A stretch of DNA of 12,227 bases, taken from positions 1 through 12,227 of the forward strand of contig PWQB01000315.1 in assembly GCA_003556955.1 (NCBI GenBank). The letters run 5' to 3'. The position numbers were made by a program, and so were the translations under genes. Below, in pieces: positions 1 to 6,699 of this stretch (positions are counted from its first letter, which is position 1; each line of letters starts with the position of its first letter). This stretch comes from Nostocaceae cyanobacterium CSSed10_463m (GTDB taxonomy: Bacteria; Cyanobacteriota; Cyanobacteriia; Cyanobacteriales; Nostocaceae). The notes beneath the pieces were generated by a model. It ran no database searches. It was not told the origin of the DNA and saw nothing but the letters and a program-made list of their open reading frames with translations.

Positions 1-81
1 AGTCACAAAGCGGGGATAGTCGTAAAATAGCTTGTCGTCTGTATCGTCTAATTTTTGACGTTGATCTGGTTTGAGTATCAT
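1..81 (-). CDS. N-terminal fragment of a gene leaving the window, possibly a SAM-dependent methyltransferase
   Basis: An ATG at 81-79 on the minus strand opens a frame that stays open to the window edge, giving 27 residues starting MILKPDQRQKLDDTDDKLF and continuing YDYPRFVT. The acidic, polar opening followed by a YPRFVT-like segment resembles the start of a cyanobacterial family usually annotated as class I SAM-dependent methyltransferase. That resemblance is from memory, and no catalytic motif lies inside the window. No strong Shine-Dalgarno sequence precedes the ATG. The gene is divergent from the glycosyltransferase at 177, so the 95 bases between them should hold two promoters. The gene call is fairly safe; the function is weak. 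Confidence 0.6.
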   Translation of the reverse strand, partial: MILKPDQRQKLDDTDDKLFYDYPRFVT

Positions 82-176
82 AAAGGTGTATCTGAGAAAA
101 GTTATTTGCTAATTTGGCGGATTTTTAGGTAATATCATGTATTTTAATAAATCCCTCGGCTAGAAATCAGGAGAGG

Positions 177-1931
177 GTGAATATTAATTCAATGTTGTAT
201 AGATTTCGTTTATTCCCTTATCTCAGTTTACTACTGTGGATACTCCCCCTATTGCTATTCAGTTCTGGGGATAATAGCCTGATGGCGCATGATGAAGGGC
301 TTTACGCCAGGCGAGGGCGGGAGATGTTTGAATCTGGTGATTGGATTGCGCCTTGGGGTACTGTGCATCATAAAACCCCTGGCCCTTATTGGATAATTGC
401 CATTTCCTACCAGTTATTTGGGGTCAGTGAAGCTAGTGTCCGACTACCTAGCATGATTATGGGGATTTTAAGCATATTATTAGTATATGAAATCGGCAAA
501 ATCCTGCTCAATCAAAAATTAGCTTGGCTAGCAGGGTTAATTTTAAGTGTGCAATTTCTTTGGTTACAATATTGCCGCTTAGGTACGCCAGATGTCCCCA
601 TGATATTTTTGGTATTGTTAGCTATTTGGTCTTTGCTCAAAGCTGAAATACATCCTAAATATAAGTATGTTTTGACTTTTGTAGCTGGCTTAAGTTTAGG
701 TTTAGGCTTCTTAGTCAGAAGCTTTATGATTTTTCTGCCAATTGTAGCTTTATTACCTTATTTAATTGGGGAACATCGCCGTCATCGTCATCTGAGCAAC
801 CCTTGTTTATATTTAGGTTTTATAGTGGGTTTGATTCCTACTTTCAGTTGTCTATGGCTTAACTGGATGCGCTATGGCCATGATAGTTATGCAGAATTAT
901 TCAGATTTGTGTTTGAGTTGGGATCTAGTGAGCGTGGTGGTAACGGCATTATATTCTATTTTTGGAATGTCCCACTTAAATCCTTTCCCTGGTTCTTTTT
1001 AGGTCTGCTCGGCTTAGTTTTGCTCCTGCGCCGTCCCATTCCTCGCTACCAATTGATATTAGTTGGTTTCCCTGTGACGCTGTTTGCTCAACTGAGTTTT
1101 TTTTCCACTCGTCTGTCTCACTATAGTCTTTGTCTTTACCCCTTTATAGCAATGCTGGCCGCTGTGGGTTTAAGTTGGTTAGGAAAATGGGGAAATGTCG
1201 AGATGAGAGGGAGAAAACAAAAATTGCATGACTTTATTAGAAACAAAGACACTGGCGACGCACCAAATGTTACGAATAAAATAAACAAAATCTTCCATGT
1301 ATTTACTCCCAACTCAGCACGGGCTAAACGCCCCGCTTCCGCTTTAAGCGCAGCCATGCCCGCAGGGCTTTACAGCACTCAGCACTCAGCACTTTTTTTA
1401 ATCAGTTATATTTTTGGTGGATTGGGCATTTTATTGGTGCTAGCCGGGATAGTTATTTTAATTGGGGTGGATGACGTTGAGATTCGCAAGTACGCCATCC
1501 TGGGCTTAATTATGGGGTTAGGTTGGCTAATTTTGCCTATGGTGTGGATTGGTCGTTACCACTTTGAGCAAAAATTTCTCACAGCTGGTTATTGGCTGGC
1601 GGGTTGGTTAATTCCTTGCTGGCTAGCTTTGGCTGTGGCTGGTGGTTTAGGCTTACTCAGTGACTATAATCCAGATGTGAGAGTTTTTCTGCAACAACCT
1701 GCGATCGCCTCAATTTTGCAAAATCATCCCATCTATTTTTTACAGGTAGAGGGTAAGACTGCGGTGTTGCTGAATTTTTGCACTCCGGTTCATGGTAAAC
1801 AAGTTAACTCCATTACCGAATTACCAGCTTCAAGCTATGCTTGGATTTCTACAACCCAAGCGGCGGAATTAACCACACCACACCAAGTCATTGGTACTGT
1901 GCAGGAACACCAGTTAATTCAAGTGTTTTGA
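177..1931 (+). CDS. ArnT/PMT-family (GT-C) integral membrane glycosyltransferase
   Basis: A 584-residue polytopic membrane protein of the ArnT / dolichyl-phosphate-mannose mannosyltransferase superfamily, which moves a sugar from a polyprenyl-phosphate donor to a lipid or protein acceptor outside the plasma membrane. After the first membrane span (about 11-29) comes HDEGLYA (38-44) with the acidic D39-E40 pair expected of GT-C enzymes. It continues with RGREM, GDWIAPWG, KTPGPYW and the VRLPS segment (88-92), which is the usual ArnT-like order. More hydrophobic spans follow at about 93-110, 115-130, 138-155, 165-197, 210-230, 270-285, 290-335 and 405-495. A soluble tail of about 90 residues ends the protein. 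Residues about 338-405 are a hydrophilic insertion between spans whose second half is repeat-derived DNA (see repeat 1308-1393). The GTG start has AGGAG at 169-173 only 3 nt upstream; ATG at 192 (M6) has the better spacing and is a realistic alternative. Donor and acceptor cannot be read from sequence. Confidence 0.85.
   Translation: MNINSMLYRFRLFPYLSLLLWILPLLLFSSGDNSLMAHDEGLYARRGREMFESGDWIAPWGTVHHKTPGPYWIIAISYQLFGVSEASVRLPSMIMGILSILLVYEIGKILLNQKLAWLAGLILSVQFLWLQYCRLGTPDVPMIFLVLLAIWSLLKAEIHPKYKYVLTFVAGLSLGLGFLVRSFMIFLPIVALLPYLIGEHRRHRHLSNPCLYLGFIVGLIPTFSCLWLNWMRYGHDSYAELFRFVFELGSSERGGNGIIFYFWNVPLKSFPWFFLGLLGLVLLLRRPIPRYQLILVGFPVTLFAQLSFFSTRLSHYSLCLYPFIAMLAAVGLSWLGKWGNVEMRGRKQKLHDFIRNKDTGDAPNVTNKINKIFHVFTPNSARAKRPASALSAAMPAGLYSTQHSALFLISYIFGGLGILLVLAGIVILIGVDDVEIRKYAILGLIMGLGWLILPMVWIGRYHFEQKFLTAGYWLAGWLIPCWLALAVAGGLGLLSDYNPDVRVFLQQPAIASILQNHPIYFLQVEGKTAVLLNFCTPVHGKQVNSITELPASSYAWISTTQAAELTTPHQVIGTVQEHQLIQVF
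1308..1393. repeat. palindrome-rich STRR-type repeat inserted in frame within the glycosyltransferase gene
   Basis: This segment begins CAACTCAGCAC and ends in heptameric ACTCAGC copies (1377-1392). Between them lie three short hairpins: GGGC-TAAAC-GCCC (1321-1333), CGCTT-T-AAGCG (1340-1350) and GCCC-GCA-GGGC (1358-1368). Such units are scattered through intergenic DNA of Nostoc and Anabaena. Here the reading frame runs through it and encodes residues about 378-405, a basic, Ala/Ser-rich stretch unlike the flanking membrane segments. It lies in the loop before the span starting near residue 405. Confidence 0.75.
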
Positions 1932-1939
1932 CAATGAAC

Positions 1940-2056
1940 CTATTTTTTACCTTTTTTGGTGGTAAATACAGTAGTAAACATCATCAACATCCCACCTAGA
2001 AGAATAGCGATCGCCAATCCTCCTGTAATTAAATCAAGTAAATTGCTGTCTTCCAT
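1940..2056 (-). CDS. 38-residue single-span membrane protein, unassigned
   Basis: ATG at 2056-2054 and TAG at 1942-1940 bound a 38-codon frame. The product starts MEDSNLLDLITGG, runs through a hydrophobic span of about 22 residues (9-30; LAIAILLGGMLMMF then TTVF) and ends in the basic tail TTKKGKK. An acidic N-terminus, one glycine-containing helix and a lysine-rich C-terminus are the build of small subunits of photosynthetic or NDH complexes. It does not match PsbI, J, K, M, N, T, X, Y, PetG, L, M, N or PsaM as I remember them. It ends 8 bp from the stop of the convergent glycosyltransferase. No clear Shine-Dalgarno sequence is present. The repeat block 2060-2160 separates it from the next gene. 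The amphipathic design and clean termini argue for a real gene; the role is unknown. Confidence 0.6.
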   Translation of the reverse strand: MEDSNLLDLITGGLAIAILLGGMLMMFTTVFTTKKGKK

Positions 2057-2074
2057 AGTTAGTAAATAAATTCA

Positions 2075-2160
2075 GTGAACAGTCAACAGTCAACAGTCAA
2101 CAGTTATCCCAACTATTTCTCTTAACTGGTAACTGATAACTGTTAACTGATAACTGTTAA
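2075..2160. repeat. heptamer array with inverted and direct repeats
   Basis: Three copies of the heptamer CAGTCAA start near 2081 and lead into AACAGTTATC (2099-2108). This is complementary to GATAACTGTT (2135-2144), and the arms extend to 13 bp with one mismatch. A 14-bp unit TAACTGATAACTGT is directly repeated at 2130-2143 and 2144-2157. The block is of the STRR kind common in heterocyst formers. It contains the stop codon of the CobA-like gene (2157-2159) and could fold as a transcript-end structure for it, but no U-tract confirms a terminator. Confidence 0.75.
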
Positions 2161-3293
2161 AAATCTACTCCGCGTTTGAGTTCTACACCGTGATTGGCAT
2201 AATGTTTGTGACAGTATACCTCAGAGTGAACACTGGCTAAATCAAAATAAGCTGGTTGATGTTGACAGCGACCAGTGATAATCACTTCCGTATCACGGGG
2301 TTTACGAAGTAAGGCTTGGACTATGGGTTCCACTGGAAGTAGTTCTAGGTCTACTGTGGGGTTGAGTTCATCAAGAATGATGGTTTTATACAGTCCAGAG
2401 GCGATCGCAGTTTTGGCAATTTCCCAACCTCTCTCGGCTTCTACATAGTCTAATTCTTGGCGAGAATTGCGCCAAACAATGGCATCTCGACCACAACGTT
2501 GATGATCTACCACATCTGGATATGATTGCTGTAAAGCGGCGATCGCTGCGTCTTCTGTGTAGCCACTACCACCTTTGAGCCACTGCATAATTAATACACG
2601 GGTAGAACCAGGGTGATTAATCCCCCTACCAATGGCTTTTAATGCTTTACCTAATGCACTGGTAGATTTACCTTTCCCCGCACCAGTATAGATTTCAATC
2701 CCCTCAATAAACAGTTCTTTGGCTGTGGGGTGGTCTTGGGGTTTCATTTCTGAATGCAAATCCGCAATATCAAGCAAGCTTTGCGGTGCGGCGCGTCCAG
2801 TGGCGATGATTTCTAATTCGTGGGGTTTAGATTTTAATGTCCGTACCACCTCATCTACTGGTAGTAAACCCAAGTCTAAAACCGGGTTAATTTCATCTAA
2901 AACCACCACGGAATATAAACCAGAGGCAATTGCTCCTTTGGCTACATCCCAACCCCGTAATGCTTCTTCTCGGTCAAAGGGGGTAATTTCCTCATGTCCA
3001 AAAAATTCTGCTCTCCCAGTGCGAACCTGATCAATTAAATGGGGAAAACCACGCTGTAAAGCGGCGATCGCTCCATCTTCATCATAATCACGCTCTGGCC
3101 CCTTTAAAAACCGCAACAATAAGACGCGACTCGAATCGCCCGGTGTATTGATTCCCAAGCCAATTGAGCGCAAAACTACCCCTAAAGCCGCTTGAGACTT
3201 ACCTTTACCCACACCATCATAAATGTGAATTTGACCTGTGAGCCGTTCAGGACGCACTTGCGCCGTGCGAATACCGATGCCGTTCCTTGTCAT
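2157..3293 (-). CDS. tandem-duplicated CobA/CobO-type (BtuR) P-loop ATPase, putative corrinoid adenosyltransferase
   Basis: A 378-residue protein made of two successive domains of the CobA/CobO/BtuR fold. Members transfer the adenosyl group of ATP to Co(I) of corrinoids in adenosylcobalamin synthesis and salvage in the cytosol. Domain 1 has Walker A GVGKGKSQ (27-34), an LRFLKG strand, Walker B VVVLDE (129-134) and TGR (165-167). Domain 2 has GAGKGKST (204-211), MQWLKG, IILDEL (305-310) and TGR (340-342), and closes with ELKRGVDF, resembling the C-terminus of single-domain enzymes. Single-domain enzymes are about 180-200 residues, so this is an internal duplication. Both nucleotide sites look intact. 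Start: an in-frame TTG at 3347 would add 18 residues encoded by G-rich repeat-like DNA. The ATG at 3293 gives MTRNGIGIRTAQVRPERLTG, which I recall as conserved among cyanobacterial homologues, so I chose it. The gene is divergent from fraC. Whether it adenosylates cobalamin or has another ATPase role is open. Confidence 0.85.
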   Translation of the reverse strand: MTRNGIGIRTAQVRPERLTGQIHIYDGVGKGKSQAALGVVLRSIGLGINTPGDSSRVLLLRFLKGPERDYDEDGAIAALQRGFPHLIDQVRTGRAEFFGHEEITPFDREEALRGWDVAKGAIASGLYSVVVLDEINPVLDLGLLPVDEVVRTLKSKPHELEIIATGRAAPQSLLDIADLHSEMKPQDHPTAKELFIEGIEIYTGAGKGKSTSALGKALKAIGRGINHPGSTRVLIMQWLKGGSGYTEDAAIAALQQSYPDVVDHQRCGRDAIVWRNSRQELDYVEAERGWEIAKTAIASGLYKTIILDELNPTVDLELLPVEPIVQALLRKPRDTEVIITGRCQHQPAYFDLASVHSEVYCHKHYANHGVELKRGVDF

Positions 3294-3340
3294 TTCTTGA
3301 AAAGCTATAACGTGGCAATCCCTAATTTTACCTTGAACTA

Positions 3341-3376
3341 GGGGCAAGGGGCAGGGGTGTGGGAGGTGTGGGGGGG
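3341..3376 (+). other. G-run tract with quadruplex-forming potential
   Basis: Five runs of three or more G on the plus strand (3341-3344, 3348-3351, 3354-3357, 3361-3363, 3370-3376) are separated by loops of 2-6 bases. This satisfies the usual intramolecular G-quadruplex pattern. It stands out in AT-rich DNA and lies just upstream of the cobA-like start and about 120 bp upstream of fraC. The GGGGCAAGGGGCAGGGG wording is also a common low-complexity string in Nostoc intergenic regions, so it may be a repeat without function. Confidence 0.5.
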
Positions 3377-3391
3377 TGTCGCAAATTTTGT

Positions 3392-3418
3392 TAGAGACGT
3401 TCCCCCGGAACGTCTCTA
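3392..3418. repeat. perfect 12-bp inverted repeat (hairpin)
   Basis: TAGAGACGTTCC (3392-3403) and GGAACGTCTCTA (3407-3418) are exact reverse complements around a CCC loop. The sequence matches a small palindromic repeat dispersed in Nostoc-type genomes. It lies between the divergent cobA-like gene and fraC. There is no following T-run on either strand, so I call it a repeat hairpin and not a terminator. Confidence 0.8.
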
Positions 3419-3424
3419 CGATTC

Positions 3425-3465
3425 GAGATAATTGATACCATCAGAACTATTATCTCAGGTATACT
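3425..3465 (+). promoter_or_regulatory. candidate fraC operon promoter with an 8-bp inverted repeat
   Basis: TATACT at 3460-3465 is a good -10 candidate and would place transcription start near 3472, about 25 bases before the fraC ATG. No -35 hexamer sits at 17 bp spacing; TTGATA at 3432-3437 is 22 bp away. Directly upstream, GAGATAAT (3425-3432) and ATTATCTC (3449-3456) are exact inverted repeats separated by 16 bases. They cover the region where an activator or repressor would bind. No GTA-N8-TAC NtcA site is visible here. Promoter and operator are inferred. Confidence 0.35.
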
Positions 3466-3496
3466 CGCTAATATTCACCCTTACTATTGACACTCT

Positions 3497-4042
3497 ATGC
3501 TTGGACTTGGAGATATTAATATTCCTAGAATCTTGCCTGTCGGTGTAATTTTGTTTGAATTTTTGTTTTTACTGACTGCCATTCCCATAGAAGCTTATGT
3601 TCTGCACAAACGGCTCAAATTCGACAAAAAAACAAGTATGTTTTATGCCATATCTATCAATCTTTTTTCTAGTACGTTTGGTTGGATTATATTTTTCTTC
3701 TTAGAACCAATATTACCTATAGGCTTAAAGTCCGAATTGATAAGTTACATATTTTTCCACAATTTCAGATCACAAAACACACAAGCATTACTCATTTTTG
3801 TAGCTTTTATAATTTTCTTTATCACCTTCTTTATGAAATTCTTTCTCCTCAGATTTTTTGTAATTTCCTTAAAAGAAAATGTCCTAGAAGTTTATGCGAA
3901 AACTCCAGAAAACAACCGATTAAAATGGAGACGTAACAGCATCGCTAGATTGCAAAGTACAAATTTAGTTACCACAATTCTCATAGCAAACTCACTCAGT
4001 TACAGTGCTATTAGCCTGATTCTTTTGTTGAGTAGCAAATAA
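3497..4042 (+). CDS. fraC: FraC, septal filament-integrity membrane protein
   Basis: A 181-residue very hydrophobic protein, first gene of the fraC-fraD-fraE operon. In Anabaena sp. PCC 7120, FraC (about 180 residues) is required for filament integrity, for septal placement of FraD and SepJ, and for intercellular molecular exchange and diazotrophic growth. Hydrophobic segments lie at about 12-34, 48-69, 97-122 and 153-178. Basic stretches KRLKFDKK (38-45) and RLKWRR (141-146) suggest cytoplasmic loops. Identification rests on length, the overall hydrophobic pattern and above all on the exact gene order and sizes of its neighbours. No Shine-Dalgarno sequence precedes the ATG at 3497, and there is no good alternative start nearby. 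The fraC stop is 30 bp from the fraD start, so co-transcription is expected. Confidence 0.88.
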   Translation: MLGLGDINIPRILPVGVILFEFLFLLTAIPIEAYVLHKRLKFDKKTSMFYAISINLFSSTFGWIIFFFLEPILPIGLKSELISYIFFHNFRSQNTQALLIFVAFIIFFITFFMKFFLLRFFVISLKENVLEVYAKTPENNRLKWRRNSIARLQSTNLVTTILIANSLSYSAISLILLLSSK

Positions 4043-4072
4043 AATCAATTCAATCAATTAGGGGTGTGAAAA

Positions 4073-5152
4073 ATGCAAACATTATTTAAAGATATTTTAA
4101 TATTTGGTAAGTTTTTTGTGGGAATTTATGAGGGAGTTAGAAAGTTATTAGTTCCCCCCAAAGCTTATTCTTGGCAAACATTCATTTATTTGAGTGTTTT
4201 TTCTTGTGTACTTTCATTTTTAGCGGTGGGTTATGTCAAAAATTTAATTGCATTTTTAGGATGGTTATTTTTAATTGCTGGCACAGCCTGGTACACTACT
4301 GATGATCCTTTAAGAGTTCCTGGTACTTTTATGCCAGTGGGAGCAGTCATCACTGGATTTTTAGTCAGCGTGTTTGCATTTGGTAATCCAGAGGAAGTAA
4401 TTACACCCAGAACAATCATACTTTGGCCAACAATCTCTGCAATCATTACAGCGCTGCCAGATTTTATTGAAGGTACTGATACTAAGACCACAGCCAAACT
4501 GCCTAAACCAGAAGTTAGGGAAAAAATTATAATTTTAGTCGCTAGTTGTATGCTAATTAGTTGCTGGATTCAGTTTTACTTTCTTATGGACAATTGGTTA
4601 ACCCAATATCCCAGCTTACTCACTGATAATTTTGCTCGGAGTACCTTTGTACTCAGAATAGCAGAACCCGAAACCGCAGATAGAACTCAACCCGAAATAG
4701 AAATTAAGGAAGAAGTCCAACAAATTCCCGAAAATGGTGTGGTTATCCTCGATGCACTCCAAATCAGAGTAGAACAAGAATTAAATAAAACACCTTGGTC
4801 ACAAGTGGAAAGATGGTTATTAGAAGCAACACAGAAAGTAAACGAGTTGGGGAAGCAAGTCATAAATGAGAAACTAGGAGAATTTGAAGAAAGAAAATTA
4901 TGGCGGGTTGAAACTCGTGTAACTAATATTAAATCAGGATATCAATTAGATTTATTAAGTATTTGGACAGGGCCAAGTTCTGACCCCAAGGGGTATTATC
5001 TGCAAAAATCTTGTCGGATTGAACCTATAGCCTTATCGGCTGGAGCTTCTAGAGTACCTCTGAGCAAAGTAGAGGAGAAAAGCACAGTGGCGGAAATTGA
5101 ATGCGATCGCTTGAGTAAATTTATTGCCGGTGAGCCACCAGCGCAGAGATGA
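4073..5152 (+). CDS. fraD: FraD, septal junction component
   Basis: A 359-residue protein with five predicted membrane spans (about 36-54, 57-74, 87-104, 113-131, 151-172) and a C-terminal domain of about 185 residues, which matches the known FraD architecture. In Anabaena, FraD sits in the septum and is part of the septal junction tubes that connect cytoplasms, contributing to the plug and cap modules that open and close cell-cell communication. The C-terminal part includes a charged region (about 205-225) and a helical, coiled-coil-prone stretch with few proline or glycine residues (about 227-275). It ends in a probably folded domain containing RVETRVTN and LDLLSIWTG. AGGGGTG at 4060-4066 is a good Shine-Dalgarno about 6 nt before the ATG. 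A HIP1 octamer lies inside the gene near 5103. It follows fraC by 30 bp and precedes fraE by 39 bp. Confidence 0.9.
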   Translation: MQTLFKDILIFGKFFVGIYEGVRKLLVPPKAYSWQTFIYLSVFSCVLSFLAVGYVKNLIAFLGWLFLIAGTAWYTTDDPLRVPGTFMPVGAVITGFLVSVFAFGNPEEVITPRTIILWPTISAIITALPDFIEGTDTKTTAKLPKPEVREKIIILVASCMLISCWIQFYFLMDNWLTQYPSLLTDNFARSTFVLRIAEPETADRTQPEIEIKEEVQQIPENGVVILDALQIRVEQELNKTPWSQVERWLLEATQKVNELGKQVINEKLGEFEERKLWRVETRVTNIKSGYQLDLLSIWTGPSSDPKGYYLQKSCRIEPIALSAGASRVPLSKVEEKSTVAEIECDRLSKFIAGEPPAQR

Positions 5153-5191
5153 GGAAAATTGGAAAAATAAGTTAATAGGAACTAAAAAGCC

Positions 5192-5971
5192 ATGAATTTC
5201 GGTAGAGTTTTTGTAATTGCTAAGAATGTATTTCAGGAAATGGTGCGCGATCGCATTCTGTATATTATCGGGTTTTATGCTGTCTTACTGGCCTTAGCTT
5301 GGCGGGTAATACCTGAATTTGCAGCTGCGACTGAAAATAAAATGTTTTTAGACTTTGGTCTGGGAACAATGAGTATCTTGACCTTAATTGTTGTCATCTT
5401 TTTGGGTACAGGACTGGTTAATAAAGAAATTGACAAACGCACGGTTTTGGTGTTAATTGCCAAACCGATCAGCCGCAGCGAAATTATTGCTGGCAAATTC
5501 TTGGGTTTGTCGGCTGTGGTGGCTGTACTTGTCGCTGCAATGACAGTTATTTATTTGGTATTTTTGCAGCTTACTAATATTCCCCATTCCACCCTCAGCA
5601 TTTTAATTGCAGCCTTTTTCTTGATTTTGCAGTTATCTTTAATCACTGCTGTGTCCATTACTTTTGGTGTATTTACCAGTTCTCTGTTAGCGGTGACCTT
5701 AACATTCGCAGTTTACTTAATGGGGAATATTACTCCAGATTTAGTTAACCTGGGTCGTCTGAGTAATAACCCCTTATTTCAACGCATCACTCAAGGTTTA
5801 TACCTGATATTGCCGGATTTATCTCGATTAGATTTCAAAAATGATGCTGTTTACGGCTTACGCGCCTTACCTGATACCACTACACTAATTACTAATGTAG
5901 GCTATGGCTTATTTTATAGTGTCATGCTGTTAGCGATCGCTAATTTTATTTTCTCCCAACGTGAGTTTTAA
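5192..5971 (+). CDS. fraE: FraE, ABC-2-type permease for filament integrity
   Basis: A 259-residue ABC-2-family permease with six hydrophobic segments (about 23-40, 57-76, 102-126, 134-157, 160-179, 235-253). The family signature region between spans 2 and 3 is clear: NKEIDKRTVLVLIAKPISRS (77-96), then GKFLG entering the next span. In Anabaena PCC 7120, fraE is the third gene of the fraC operon, encodes a permease of this size, and is needed for filament integrity and heterocyst maturation. The ATPase partner and substrate are unknown, and no ABC ATPase gene lies beside it. AGGA at 5177-5180 serves as a distant Shine-Dalgarno. Its TAA (5969-5971) is separated by one base from the fraF stop, with only a weak 5-bp hairpin (5962-5979) and no terminator between them. 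Confidence 0.9.
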   Translation: MNFGRVFVIAKNVFQEMVRDRILYIIGFYAVLLALAWRVIPEFAAATENKMFLDFGLGTMSILTLIVVIFLGTGLVNKEIDKRTVLVLIAKPISRSEIIAGKFLGLSAVVAVLVAAMTVIYLVFLQLTNIPHSTLSILIAAFFLILQLSLITAVSITFGVFTSSLLAVTLTFAVYLMGNITPDLVNLGRLSNNPLFQRITQGLYLILPDLSRLDFKNDAVYGLRALPDTTTLITNVGYGLFYSVMLLAIANFIFSQREF

Positions 5972-5972
5972 T

Positions 5973-6635
5973 TCACTCAGGACTAATAGCTATTTGAGGA
6001 GCGCGAATTGTACCATCAGGCATAATTGTGTTCCGCAATTTGGCATAACTAATTTTTGTTTCCCACAGATTAGCCTCACTCAAGTTAGCCTTGGTTAAAT
6101 TTGTTGATCTGAGGTCTGCACTAGTCAAGTTGACCTTAGTTAAATTAGCCTCAACCAATTTGGCTCCACATAGCTTTGCTCCTGCGAGATTGGCTCGAAA
6201 TAAATTTGCTTCAATTAAAGATGCTTCAATTAATGACGCAGCGCTGAAGTCTGCTTCAGTTAAATCTGTATCACACAAAGATGCTCCCCACAGGTTAGCA
6301 TGGCTGCATTGCGCCCGTCGTAGTAAAGAACCGCACAAATTAGCATAGCTTAAATCAGCCTCATATAAATTAGCTGAAGACAAATCAGCCTGAGATAAAT
6401 TAGCTCTACACAAAGTAGCTTGAATTAAATTAGCTCCATTTAGCTTAGTGTCAGTCAGGTTAGAACCAGATAAATTAGCTCCACGTAAATCTGCTCTCAT
6501 CAAGTTAACCCCGCTTAAATCAACTGCGGTCAAGTCAATTCCGCTTAAGTCACATCCACTAAAATCCCGTCGCTGACAAAATTTATCTTTGATTTGGCTT
6601 AATATTAATTCCTGCGTGTCAGCATAATTTTTCAT
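5973..6635 (-). CDS. fraF: FraF, pentapeptide-repeat protein limiting filament length
   Basis: A 220-residue protein consisting almost wholly of pentapeptide repeats of the A(D/N)LXX type from about residue 24 to 200, roughly 35 units. This predicts a quadrilateral beta-helix of eight to nine coils. A short helix-like N-terminus (1-20) precedes the repeats, and the C-terminal cap contains IMPDGTIRAPQ. In Anabaena PCC 7120 the orthologue (all2395) lies opposite to and 1 bp beyond fraE. It is expressed from NtcA-dependent transcripts that run antisense into fraE, restricts filament length, and accumulates in heterocysts. The 1-bp gap is reproduced here exactly. An in-frame TTG at 6656 would add seven residues, but ATG 6635 has GAGGT 7 nt upstream and is preferred. 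There is no signal peptide or membrane span. The biochemical mechanism is not known. Confidence 0.9.
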   Translation of the reverse strand: MKNYADTQELILSQIKDKFCQRRDFSGCDLSGIDLTAVDLSGVNLMRADLRGANLSGSNLTDTKLNGANLIQATLCRANLSQADLSSANLYEADLSYANLCGSLLRRAQCSHANLWGASLCDTDLTEADFSAASLIEASLIEANLFRANLAGAKLCGAKLVEANLTKVNLTSADLRSTNLTKANLSEANLWETKISYAKLRNTIMPDGTIRAPQIAISPE

Positions 6636-6642
6636 TGTATTT

Positions 6643-6647
6643 ACCTC
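6643..6647 (-). promoter_or_regulatory. fraF ribosome binding site
   Basis: GAGGT on the minus strand lies 7 nt before the ATG at 6635. It fixes that start over the upstream TTG at 6656, which the site would overlap. Confidence 0.7.
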
Positions 6648-6699
6648 AAATGTCAATATTCTCAGTTTTCAGCTAGGGGAGCATCCTAACGATATGTGC

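Noticed and set aside
3294..3347. TTG start at 3347 extending the CobA-like protein by 18 residues
   Set aside because: The extension is encoded by G-rich, repeat-like DNA and has no ribosome binding site. ATG 3293 begins a family-like N-terminus.
6091..6348. 85-residue plus-strand frame opposite fraF
   Set aside because: It is the mirror of the regular pentapeptide codon pattern and shows only a periodic Ala/Leu/Lys composition.
6636..6656. TTG start at 6656 for fraF
   Set aside because: ATG 6635 has GAGGT 7 nt upstream; the longer form would bury that site in coding sequence.
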